DNA of 24,421 nucleotides from JBLHKW01 sp047618565. Its GTDB lineage: Bacteria > Planctomycetota > UBA1135 > GCA-002686595. The notes under the pieces were generated by a model that was not told where the DNA came from, ran no database searches, and saw only the letters and a list, made by a program, of their open reading frames with translations. Below, in pieces: positions 17,481-24,421 of the stretch (within the stretch, counting starts at the first letter, position 1; each line of letters opens with the position of its first letter). Made by a program: the position numbers and the translations under genes. The stretch covers positions 1 to 24,421 of the forward strand of contig JBLHKW010000070.1 of the NCBI GenBank assembly GCA_047618565.1. Direction: 5' to 3'.

Positions 17481-19031
17481 CTAGCGCGCGCCGAGCACCT
17501 GCGCGTAGCGGAAGTACACCTCGAGGCAGAGCACACCGAGCGCCGTCGTGTAGACGCGGCCACCGGAGTGAGCCCAGGGTCCGTCGACATCCCAGGAGCC
17601 CTTGAAGTCACCGTCGTGGCGTTGCGAGTCGACGACGGCGCGTTCCATGGCACCCTGCCAGCCCTTCCACCACTTGCCGCCCAGCTGATACATGGCGTAG
17701 GAACCGTAGTACCAGTAGTACCAGTCAACGAGTTGCTGATTGCCTTCCATCTTGTACTCGGGCAGCGCCCTGAGCAGCAGGTCGCCCTCCTTCTTCATGA
17801 TGGGCGTGTCCTTGGGCGTCTGGCCCAGGAACACACGGCAGAGCAGTCCCACCGCCGTCATGGATTCGGTCTTGTCGACCGGGTAGTCGCTGTTCAGGCC
17901 CTGCACCCGCGAGCTGCGACCGCCGGGGGCGTTGTAGCCCACGCGGCCGGTATCGTCGGTGACCTCTTCGATCCACAGGAGTGAATCCGTCAGCGCGTCC
18001 TTCTCGACCTCGATGCCGGACTCTTCGGCCGACTTCAGCGCGAACACCATCCAGCCCGTGATCGACGTATCCGAGTCGCCGAGCGAGGGCACGTCGTAGC
18101 GCCAGGTTCCGTGGCCATCGCGGTCGCGCGCCTCGTGGATGTAGTCCACGGCCTTCTGCACGTTGTTGCGGATCAGCGGCGACTTCGAGAAGTAGTACGC
18201 CTCGCTGAGGGCCAGGGTCGCGATGCCGTGGTTGTAGATGAAGTGGTGACCGCGGTGCTCGCCGATCAGTCCGCTGTGGTCCTGCTGCTGGCGCAGCCAC
18301 TTGACGCCACGGCTGACGACTTCCTTGTAGGGACCCTTCTTCAGCGTGTTTCCGTCCCCCAGGAACGCCAGCAGAGCGAGGCCCGTGATACCGACATCCT
18401 GGTCAGGCTGACCGGCGCCGTCGGCTTCCGAGGGGCAGGTGACGCAGTTGTCCATGAACCCGTCGGTGTCCCACGATCCGTCCGAGGCCTGGTGGCGCTT
18501 GAGCCACTCGAGCCCGTCCTTCAGGGCCTGCTCGGTGCCGGCGCCGCCGCGCGTGCCGCCGCGCTTCTTGCCGAAGCGGCCGCCGAACTTGCCGCCCGCG
18601 CCGCCGCCGATCCCGATCACGTTGTTAAACGCCTTATCGTGGAAGGGCGAGTCCGCGAACATGTCCGGGTCACCCTCGGTCTCGAAGACCTCCTCGGTCG
18701 TCTCGACCACGTCCACGTCCTGAATGACGGGCTCGTCGATGACTTCCTCTTCGACGATCTCCTCTTCCTCTTCCTCGGGCGGGTCCTCGAAGATCTCCTC
18801 CGGCGGCTGCTCGATGCTGGCCTGGATCTCGATCTCCTCCGGCTGCTCGAACAGGTTCCACGGGATGGCCATGATGATCAGGAAGACCACCAGGTGTGCC
18901 GCCGCGGACAGCGCAAGCCAGGGCGCCCGATCCATCCAGTCGTAGAGGACGTCGTTGAAGGTTTGCTCCTCTTCCCAGGACTTGGGAAGAGTCGTTTCGA
19001 TGTGGATATCGCGGTAGTCCGGATTGCTCAT
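17481..19031 (-). CDS. TonB-like N-terminus fused to squalene-oxidase/prenyltransferase-type repeats
   Basis: This 516-aa protein has four parts. Residues 1-37 are cytoplasmic; 38-58 is one membrane helix (PWLALSAAAHLVVFLIIMAI). Residues 64-124 are a Glu/Pro/Val-rich, strongly acidic stretch (PPEEEEEEIVEEEV), and 138-165 is Gly-rich with basic GGRFGKKRGG. From 166 an alpha/alpha toroid of squalene-oxidase/prenyltransferase repeats runs to the end (LEWLKRHQASDGSWD, DTSITGWMVFALKSA, GSWDVDGPWAHSGGRVYTTALGVLCLEVYFRY). I see no DxDD cyclase motif, so it is not expected to make terpenes. The N-terminus has the layout of TonB/energy-transducer proteins but acidic instead of Lys-rich. The class is frequent in planctomycetes; its function is unknown. 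ATG 19031 is chosen because the membrane-anchored family starts there; no clear ribosome-binding site. Confidence 0.85.
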   Translation of the reverse strand: MSNPDYRDIHIETTLPKSWEEEQTFNDVLYDWMDRAPWLALSAAAHLVVFLIIMAIPWNLFEQPEEIEIQASIEQPPEEIFEDPPEEEEEEIVEEEVIDEPVIQDVDVVETTEEVFETEGDPDMFADSPFHDKAFNNVIGIGGGAGGKFGGRFGKKRGGTRGGAGTEQALKDGLEWLKRHQASDGSWDTDGFMDNCVTCPSEADGAGQPDQDVGITGLALLAFLGDGNTLKKGPYKEVVSRGVKWLRQQQDHSGLIGEHRGHHFIYNHGIATLALSEAYYFSKSPLIRNNVQKAVDYIHEARDRDGHGTWRYDVPSLGDSDTSITGWMVFALKSAEESGIEVEKDALTDSLLWIEEVTDDTGRVGYNAPGGRSSRVQGLNSDYPVDKTESMTAVGLLCRVFLGQTPKDTPIMKKEGDLLLRALPEYKMEGNQQLVDWYYWYYGSYAMYQLGGKWWKGWQGAMERAVVDSQRHDGDFKGSWDVDGPWAHSGGRVYTTALGVLCLEVYFRYAQVLGAR

Positions 19032-19125
19032 GACGAGGAATGTCGCTGCCGAGGGGGGGGCCCTGAATGGGGGGCGCGGGTTCCGTCGGAGTGGCTGACG
19101 GGGCGCAAGAACCTGAACGTTCTCG

Positions 19126-19160
19126 GGGAAAGCGGGTTCAGAGTATATCCACGCTTTCCC
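19126..19160 (-). promoter_or_regulatory. Putative promoter framed by a 9-bp inverted repeat
   Basis: Perfect inverted arms GGGAAAGCG (19126-19134) and CGCTTTCCC (19152-19160) enclose 17 nt. On the minus strand the enclosed segment contains a good -10 box, TATACT (plus-strand 19142-19147), facing the gene that starts at 19031, about 100 nt away. No good -35 element is seen. The layout is that of an operator over a core promoter, but no regulator gene is nearby and a simple hairpin in the DNA is possible. Confidence 0.5.
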
Positions 19161-19212
19161 GGCCCGACTACGAACGCCTGGGTGCCGATTTGGCCTGGTC
19201 CCGCAGGAGCGG

Positions 19213-19244
19213 CCGGGGCCCCGATGGGGCGCCGCGGGCCCCGG
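19213..19244 (-). terminator. GC-only hairpin after the PPIase gene
   Basis: CCGGGGCCC (19213-19221) and GGGCCCCGG (19236-19244) form a perfect 9-bp stem with a 14-nt loop, starting 2 nt beyond the stop codon of the isomerase gene. On the minus strand no T-run follows, so it may be a U-less terminator or an RNA-stabilising 3' hairpin. Confidence 0.45.
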
Positions 19245-19246
19245 TC

Positions 19247-20437
19247 TCAGTCGGTGCCGGGGGCGGCGCTGGGCTCGGGCTCGGTCGGCTCTTCGTCCTG
19301 GGGCTGACCCTGGCCGGCGGTCCAGCTGAAGGAGGACCTGAAGGCCTCCTGGAGCGCGATATCGACGCGCACCTTGTCAAACTGGGCCATCAGCTCACGC
19401 TCGAGCTCCTTCTGGACCTCTGGATCGGTGTAGGGCTTGGCCTCGCGGGGGGGCAGGCGCTCGATCAGCTTGTAGACGAAGATGGCCTGGACATCAGAAC
19501 CGAGCTTCCAGCCCAGGATGGGCTCGGAGATGCCGCCGGGATCGGTCTCGTCCACGAAATCCAGCAGGGCGCGGGACCGGTGCCGGGTCACGCTGAGCTG
19601 CTCCATGTCCTCCATGGATATGGGCGCCCCCTGGCCGCGGGTTTCGCGGTTGCCGCGGGCGCCGTAGCGGGCCACGAGATCCCCGAAATCGCTACCCCCC
19701 GAGCTGGCGAGCTGGGCCAGTTCACGCCCGAAGGTGCGCGTGTCATCAAGGCCACCGTATTCGCTCACGGGCAGGACCAGCTGCTGGATCACTGCCTGGG
19801 CGGGGCGGCCACCGACCCGCGCCCGGTCGAGCGGGTTGGCGGAGCGAGCCAGGATGCGATGGAAGCCCAGGGCCTGTCCCGGGCGGATGTAGCGGTCGAC
19901 CACCGGTCGCCCCGCGCTTCCCACACCGGCGCCGGTCACGCTCGATTCCCAGACCTGGGCGTAGATACCGTCACGCCAGTAGTTCCGCAGGCGCTTCGGG
20001 GTGTACCCGGCGCTGGCGAGGGACTCGCTCATCTTGGTGGCGCCACCCTGGCGTTCGACCTCGTCCTTCCAGCGGCTATCGAGCTGCAGCTGGACCAGCT
20101 CACGATCCACCACGAGGGTGCGCCCACCCTGGGCCTTAAGAAGTTCCCGGACGCGCAGGTCCAGGATCTCACCGCGCTCGACGGTGCGTCCCTGGCTCGC
20201 CTGATCCTGGCGCAGGTACTCGATCTCACCGTAGGTCACGATCTCGTCACCGATGACGGCCGCGACGCCGTCGAGCAGGACGAACGCCGGCCCCTGGGGG
20301 GGCGTGGCCGGGTCCTGGCTGGCGAGCTGGGGCTGTTCAGCGAGGATACGACCGGCCGTGGGGGCGCTGGCGGCAGCGGGATCGAAGCTCAGGACGAGCA
20401 GGCCAGCGCTGGCCAGGAGGAGGAGTCGTTTGAACAT
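19247..20437 (-). CDS. SurA/PpiC-type peptidyl-prolyl cis-trans isomerase (periplasmic chaperone)
   Basis: The 396-aa protein has a signal peptide (about 1-23, MFKRLLLLASAGLLVLS, AAASA cleavage) and the SurA N-terminal chaperone segment starting DGVAAVIGDEIVTYGEIEYL (56-75), the family hallmark, to about 190. A parvulin-like domain follows (about 213-327: QAVIQQLVLPVS, SDFGDLVARYG, PGGISEPI, AIFVYKLIERLPP). The usual GG-x-LG loop reads RETRGQGAPIS here, so isomerase activity may be weak. The tail is Glu/Pro-rich. It lies 4 nt downstream of mfd and is last in the rnc-mfd operon; mfd followed by a SurA-like gene is a combination I recall from other bacteria. It probably helps outer-membrane proteins such as the porin to fold (inference). 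The start ATG 20437 begins the signal peptide. Confidence 0.88.
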   Translation of the reverse strand: MFKRLLLLASAGLLVLSFDPAAASAPTAGRILAEQPQLASQDPATPPQGPAFVLLDGVAAVIGDEIVTYGEIEYLRQDQASQGRTVERGEILDLRVRELLKAQGGRTLVVDRELVQLQLDSRWKDEVERQGGATKMSESLASAGYTPKRLRNYWRDGIYAQVWESSVTGAGVGSAGRPVVDRYIRPGQALGFHRILARSANPLDRARVGGRPAQAVIQQLVLPVSEYGGLDDTRTFGRELAQLASSGGSDFGDLVARYGARGNRETRGQGAPISMEDMEQLSVTRHRSRALLDFVDETDPGGISEPILGWKLGSDVQAIFVYKLIERLPPREAKPYTDPEVQKELERELMAQFDKVRVDIALQEAFRSSFSWTAGQGQPQDEEPTEPEPSAAPGTD

Positions 20438-20441
20438 GGTG

Positions 20442-23400
20442 TCAGTTCGAGAGTTCTATCATCCCGCGCGCGGCGGCGGCATTCAATAGACCTTCAAACC
20501 ACTCCAGGGCCGCTTCCGCCGTGCGATGGCGCGGGTCGATGACCATGTGCGCCACGCCACTGCGGATACGGCGCAGCTTCACGCCGAGGCGTCCGAAGAG
20601 CTGCTCGAAGGCGACCGGGTCGTCGTACTGGATCAGGTACACGTCGTCCTGCCAGGCGAAGCGCCGGATCAGGAAGGGGTCCAGGCGGGCCTTCATGGTG
20701 AACACCCGCAGCAAGCTCTCGGTCTCCGGCGGAATGCGCCCGAATCGGTCGCGCAGCATGGCGCGTGCCCGTTCGCAGTCCTCCTGCGTGTGGATCTGTG
20801 CCAGCTCGCGCAATACCTCCAGGCGTGTTTCGACGGCCGGGACGTAGTCGACGGGTAGCAGCGCCCGCAGTCCGAGCTCGAGCTCGACGCCGGCCTCGGT
20901 CTCCTCATCGCGCGCCGCGTTGCGGTCGAAGCCCTCGCCCGCCTGCAGGCGCTCGATCGTGTTCTTGAGCAGCCGGCAGTACATGTCGTAGCCGACCGCC
21001 GCGATGTGCCCTGACTGCGCTGCTCCGAGCACGTTGCCCGCGCCGCGCAGCTCCAGGTCCTTGATACTGATGCCAAAGCCTGCCCCCAGGTGGCTCATCT
21101 CCTCGAGCGCCTTGAGACGTTCGCGCGCGATGTCCTTGAGCGGCTTGTGTTGCTCCACGAGCAAGTAGCAGTACGCCTTGTGGGATCCGCGCCCGACGCG
21201 GCCACGCAGCTGATGCATCTCCGACAGACCGAAGTGGTCCGCGTCGTCGATGATGATCGTGCCCGCACTGGGGACGTCGAGCCCGTTCTCGATGATCGTC
21301 GTCGCGACCAGGACATCGACCGAGCCCTTGAAGAAATCGTCCATGACGCGCTGCAGTTCGCGCGCGGACATCTGACCGTGTCCGATGGCGTAGCTGCACT
21401 CCGGTACGAGGCGTTGCAGGCGTGCCGCGGTTGCCTCGATCGATGCGATGCGGTTGTGCAGGAAGAAGACCTGCCCGCCGCGGTTCTTCTCGCGTACCAG
21501 CGCGCGCCGGATGGTCTCGTCGTCGGTCGAGTAGCCGAGCACCGTCTCGATGTCCTGCCGCCCGGGGGGCGGGGCGGACAGGGCGGAGATATCGCGGATG
21601 CCCGACAGCGACATGTGCAGGGTGCGCGGGATGGGCGTGGCGCTCATGGTCAGGAGATCCACGGTGGCGCGCAGCTTCTTGAAGTGCTCCTTGTGCTGCA
21701 CACCGAAGCGCTGTTCCTCGTCGATGATGACCAGACCGAGCTGCTTGAACTTGACGTCCTTCGACAGGATGCGGTGCGTTCCGATGAGGATGTCGACCGC
21801 GCCCTTCTGGGCTCGCTCGGCGACCTTCTTGGATTCGGTCGTGGACACGTAGCGACTGACCATGGCCACCTCGACCGGGAAGTCGGCCAGGCGCTCGCTA
21901 AACACCTTGTAGTGCTGTGCGGCCAGCACTGTCGTGGGGACGAGCACCGCTACCTGCCCGCCGCCATTGACCACCCGGAAGGCGGCGCGCACCGCGAGCT
22001 CCGTCTTGCCGAAACCCACGTCGCCGCACAGCAGCCGGTCCATGGGGCGCTTGCTGTAGAGGTCCGCCTGGATCTCCTGGTCCGATTCGACCTGATCGGG
22101 CGTATCCTCGTACTCGAAGGACTCGGTCACGAGTCGCACGAGATCGTCGTCCGCGCGCCAGCTCGGGCGCTCCTTGAGGGCGCGATTGGCCTGTACCTCG
22201 ATCAGGTCGGCTGCCAGGTCGAACAGTCCGCGTTCGACCTTCTCCTTGCGCTTGCGAAAAGTCGTGCCGCCGATCTTGTCGAGCGGCGCCGTCGATCCAC
22301 CGCCCGTGCCGATGTAGCGCTGCACCATGTCGATGCGGCTGGCCGGGACGAACAGCAGCACCTCGTCGGCGAACATCAGCTGCAGGTGGTCTTCCTCGCC
22401 ACCGCCGCGCTGCATCTTCTTCAGCCCGTTGAATCGGGCCAGTCCGTGCACGGCGTGTACCACCAGGTCGCCGGGCTTGAGCTCGAAGAACGACTGCAGC
22501 GCACGCACGTTGTAGCTCTTGTGGGCGGATGCGCCTCGACGCACACCACCGATGCCCAGGATCTCGCGGTGGTTCACGATCAGCAGGTTGGCATTGGGGC
22601 AACGGAAGCCACGTGCCACCGAACCGACGCGCACGTCGAGATCGCCAGCGCCGCCCTGATCCGCGATCGCGCCGATGAAGCGTTCGCGCTCCGCGTCGCT
22701 TCCGCAAAGGACTATCGCGTGGTCACCGTTCTTGGTCGCGTCGCGTAGCGCCGCCCCGGCGCGCGGTGTACCTACCGAGAGGGCCTGGACGGAGCGTGTG
22801 TCCAGGGAGATGTCGTCGCCGGGCAATACCTGTAGCGCCAGTCGGCGCCGTCCAAGGAGCGCCTTCTTGAAGCTGCGCAGGGAGCGCTCGTGGTCTGGCG
22901 ACTGGATGCGCAGTGCCTCGGCACGCTCGTCCACGCGCAAGGGCTCGACTTCCACGATCAGGCAGTCCGGACCCGCGAAATCGATCGCCTGCACGCCGCC
23001 GCCGTCCTCGATAGGACCCGCATCACCCGCCAGGCAGATCTCGATCTGCTTCATCGACTCGAGCGAGCGCTGCCCGGATGGCTCGAAGGTACGCAGTGAC
23101 TCGATCTCGTCCTCGAACAGCTCGATGCGCAGGGGCAGGTCGCTCGCGAACGGAAACAGGTCGAGGATGTCGCCGCGCAGGCTGATCTCCCCGGGCGCCT
23201 CGGCCAGGGGCTCGCGCACGTAGCCGCCCTTTACCAGGCGCTTGAGGAGCTTCTCGATGTCGAGCGTGTGGCCGACCTGCAGGCGTAGGAAGTCCTTGTG
23301 CAGGTCGCGCACGGATGGGATCGGCTGCAGGTGCGCGAGGATCGATGCGACCAGGACGCGCGGGCGTTGGTTGCGCGGGCCGGCGAGGGCTTGAGCCGCC

Positions 23401-23756
23401 TGCAGTCGGGTGCGGATGCTCGCGGTATCGCTGGCGGCGCTCGTGCGCAGCGTGCCTTCGCGTGCAGGAAAGAGGGTCGCGTCGACGCCGAATGCCTGCA
23501 GGTCGGCGGTGAAGGATTCAGCCTCCGTTTCGGACGAGGCGATGATCCACACCTGCTCGTCGGAAGCTGCGCTGGCCAGCCAGCCCGCGATCACCAGGGC
23601 CTGGGACGACCCCCAGAGGTTGCCGACGCTCAGCCGGCCGTCGGGCGGCAGGCCGACGAGTCCGCGCAGCACGTGCTCGACTTCCTCACCCTGCAGGAAC
23701 GGTGCGAGTCTGGCCAGATCGAAGGCCAGCGCCGGATTCTCTTCCTCGACGGTCAT
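20442..23756 (-). CDS. mfd: Transcription-repair coupling factor Mfd
   Basis: Mfd is a DNA translocase that removes stalled RNA polymerase and recruits UvrA. From ATG 23756 it is 1104 aa. Visible in order: UvrB-homology module (about 1-380, ending in a VNHREILG block), the CarD-like polymerase-interacting domain (423-482: LKPGDLVVHAVHGLARFNGL, LLFVPASRIDMVQRYIG), Walker A GDVGFGKT (578-585), DEEQ box (679-682), SATPIPRTLHMSLSGIRDIS, motif VI QLRGRVGR (849-856), DLELRGAGNVLG, and the C-terminal TRCF domain (about 950-1090). All helicase motifs are intact. The start is placed where it overlaps the rnc stop (ATGA, 23753-23756); a frame extending to 23954 would run through rnc and has non-homologous sequence. 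The protein is slightly shorter than the E. coli one (1148). Confidence 0.97.
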   Translation of the reverse strand: MTVEEENPALAFDLARLAPFLQGEEVEHVLRGLVGLPPDGRLSVGNLWGSSQALVIAGWLASAASDEQVWIIASSETEAESFTADLQAFGVDATLFPAREGTLRTSAASDTASIRTRLQAAQALAGPRNQRPRVLVASILAHLQPIPSVRDLHKDFLRLQVGHTLDIEKLLKRLVKGGYVREPLAEAPGEISLRGDILDLFPFASDLPLRIELFEDEIESLRTFEPSGQRSLESMKQIEICLAGDAGPIEDGGGVQAIDFAGPDCLIVEVEPLRVDERAEALRIQSPDHERSLRSFKKALLGRRRLALQVLPGDDISLDTRSVQALSVGTPRAGAALRDATKNGDHAIVLCGSDAERERFIGAIADQGGAGDLDVRVGSVARGFRCPNANLLIVNHREILGIGGVRRGASAHKSYNVRALQSFFELKPGDLVVHAVHGLARFNGLKKMQRGGGEEDHLQLMFADEVLLFVPASRIDMVQRYIGTGGGSTAPLDKIGGTTFRKRKEKVERGLFDLAADLIEVQANRALKERPSWRADDDLVRLVTESFEYEDTPDQVESDQEIQADLYSKRPMDRLLCGDVGFGKTELAVRAAFRVVNGGGQVAVLVPTTVLAAQHYKVFSERLADFPVEVAMVSRYVSTTESKKVAERAQKGAVDILIGTHRILSKDVKFKQLGLVIIDEEQRFGVQHKEHFKKLRATVDLLTMSATPIPRTLHMSLSGIRDISALSAPPPGRQDIETVLGYSTDDETIRRALVREKNRGGQVFFLHNRIASIEATAARLQRLVPECSYAIGHGQMSARELQRVMDDFFKGSVDVLVATTIIENGLDVPSAGTIIIDDADHFGLSEMHQLRGRVGRGSHKAYCYLLVEQHKPLKDIARERLKALEEMSHLGAGFGISIKDLELRGAGNVLGAAQSGHIAAVGYDMYCRLLKNTIERLQAGEGFDRNAARDEETEAGVELELGLRALLPVDYVPAVETRLEVLRELAQIHTQEDCERARAMLRDRFGRIPPETESLLRVFTMKARLDPFLIRRFAWQDDVYLIQYDDPVAFEQLFGRLGVKLRRIRSGVAHMVIDPRHRTAEAALEWFEGLLNAAAARGMIELSN

Positions 23757-24412
23757 CCTGGTTCCTGCTCGTATTCGATCGCGAGCAGTGCCTCGTGGGC
23801 GGCCCAGCGCTCCGCTTCCTTGCGCGTGCGACCCCACGCGGAGGGATAGGTTCGATCGCGCCCCTCGGCCTGTACGAGGAAGGCGCGCGAGTGAGCCAGG
23901 CCACGCGTCTCGATCAATGAGTAGCTCGGCGGTTCGCCATCGAATTTCTGACACAGCTCCTGAAAGGCCTGCTTGGCATTGACGCCGTGCTTCTGCTCGC
24001 GCACCTCCGCCAGGGGCAGCGCCAGCGTCTCGAGCGAGAACTTCCGGGCCGCCTCCATACCCGCGTCCAGGTAGACGGCGCCCAGCACAGCTTCGTACAG
24101 GTTGGCGAGGATCGAGCGCGACAGGGTGCGTCCTTCGAGGCCCCGTCCGACGCGCGCGTGCTGCGCCAGGTCCAGTCCGCGCGCCACCTCGGCCAGGCTG
24201 CGCCTGGAGACCACCCAGGCCTTCAGTTCGGTCAGGTCACCCTCGGGCAGGTCCGGATGGTGGTGGAACAACTCGTCGGCGATGATGAGGTCCAGGACAG
24301 CGTCGCCCAGGAACTCCAGGCGTTCGTTGTTCCTGGCGTTATCGACCGAGGAATGGGTGAGCGCGAGCTCCAGCATGGCTGGATCTTCGAAGTCGTGGGG
24401 GATCGGACACAT
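23753..24412 (-). CDS. rnc: Ribonuclease III
   Basis: RNase III cuts double-stranded RNA in rRNA processing and mRNA decay. The 219-aa protein has the signature NNERLEFLGDAVLDL (28-42) with catalytic Glu30, Glu33 and Asp37, and the second acidic site Glu107 in YEAVLGAVYLDAG. The C-terminal double-stranded-RNA-binding domain covers about 145-211 (NAKQAFQELCQKFDGEPPSY, then RTRKEAERWAAHEALLAI). ATG 24412 gives MCPIPHDFEDPAMLELALTHSS; the frame stays open to the window edge, so the true start could lie a little further upstream. It overlaps mfd by 4 nt and is the first visible gene of the rnc-mfd-isomerase operon. Confidence 0.95.
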   Translation of the reverse strand: MCPIPHDFEDPAMLELALTHSSVDNARNNERLEFLGDAVLDLIIADELFHHHPDLPEGDLTELKAWVVSRRSLAEVARGLDLAQHARVGRGLEGRTLSRSILANLYEAVLGAVYLDAGMEAARKFSLETLALPLAEVREQKHGVNAKQAFQELCQKFDGEPPSYSLIETRGLAHSRAFLVQAEGRDRTYPSAWGRTRKEAERWAAHEALLAIEYEQEPG

Positions 24413-24421
24413 GGGCGTGGG

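Noticed and set aside
17481..19031. Functional squalene-hopene cyclase
   Set aside because: The toroid repeats are present, but there is no DxDD motif, only about 350 toroid residues are present against 600 or more in cyclases, and the protein has a TonB-like anchor.
19115..19122. Palindrome GAACGTTC as a LexA/SOS box
   Set aside because: Gram-positive type LexA boxes need four bases between GAAC and GTTC. This is an 8-bp palindrome with no gap, easily found by chance.
18111..20542. Two long plus-strand frames (18111-19307 and 19067-20542)
   Set aside because: They are antisense to the TonB-like/toroid gene and the SurA-like gene, which have signal, membrane and family motifs. The frames cross the promoter region and lack recognisable domains.
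21090..22748. 552-aa plus-strand frame opposite mfd
   Set aside because: It lies wholly within the intact mfd helicase region; its sequence is Val/Leu/His/Asp-rich shadow without domains.

Overview
The window is a compact, GC-rich (by eye about two-thirds GC) bacterial chromosomal segment. The best lineage guess is Planctomycetota. This rests mainly on a protein with a TonB-like N-terminus fused to squalene-oxidase-type repeats (17481-19031), a protein class I associate with planctomycetes. It is supported by the very long AsmA/DUF748-like gene, the several starts without a clear Shine-Dalgarno sequence, and an outer-membrane porin that implies a diderm envelope. No 16S rRNA or other phylogenetic marker is present, so this is an inference.

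Layout from left to right. A GC-rich 9-bp tandem repeat touches the left edge. Next comes a REP-associated, IS200-like tyrosine transposase (81-782, minus) with a large imperfect hairpin behind its start. A DUF255/thioredoxin-like protein (1083-3140, minus) and a phosphate-selective-type porin (3244-4311, minus) follow, separated by a perfect intrinsic terminator. Then comes a minus-strand operon of a DUF971 protein, the ribosome-rescue hydrolase ArfB and an unrecognised 164-aa protein coupled to it by an ATGA overlap. tRNA-Phe(GAA) with an encoded CCA lies just upstream of this operon. Next to it is a wrecked efflux locus, in which about 130 N-terminal residues of an RND pump are joined out of frame to the C-terminal part of a TolC-like protein. 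After that come ribF and def (minus).

A rightward unit starts at a sigma-70-like promoter near 8659-8687: a TPR protein with a probable TTG start, rpsT (S20), a small DUF1499-like protein, an unrecognised predicted lipoprotein and a 1759-aa AsmA/DUF748-like protein. The last two share a TGATG stop/start overlap. The unit ends at a strong bidirectional terminator (17426-17456).

The right part is on the minus strand. rnc, mfd and a SurA/PpiC-like peptidyl-prolyl isomerase form a tight operon (4-nt overlap, then a 4-nt gap). Downstream of it is the separately transcribed TonB-like/squalene-repeat protein, whose putative -10 box sits inside a 9-bp inverted repeat.

Most of the window is housekeeping: translation (def, rpsT, arfB, tRNA-Phe), flavin synthesis (ribF), RNA processing and DNA repair (rnc, mfd) and envelope biogenesis. 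The least understood parts are the coupled lipoprotein/AsmA-like pair, the acidic TonB-like toroid protein, the ArfB-coupled protein and the deletion scar in the efflux locus. I see no CRISPR array, prophage, restriction system or biosynthetic cluster.
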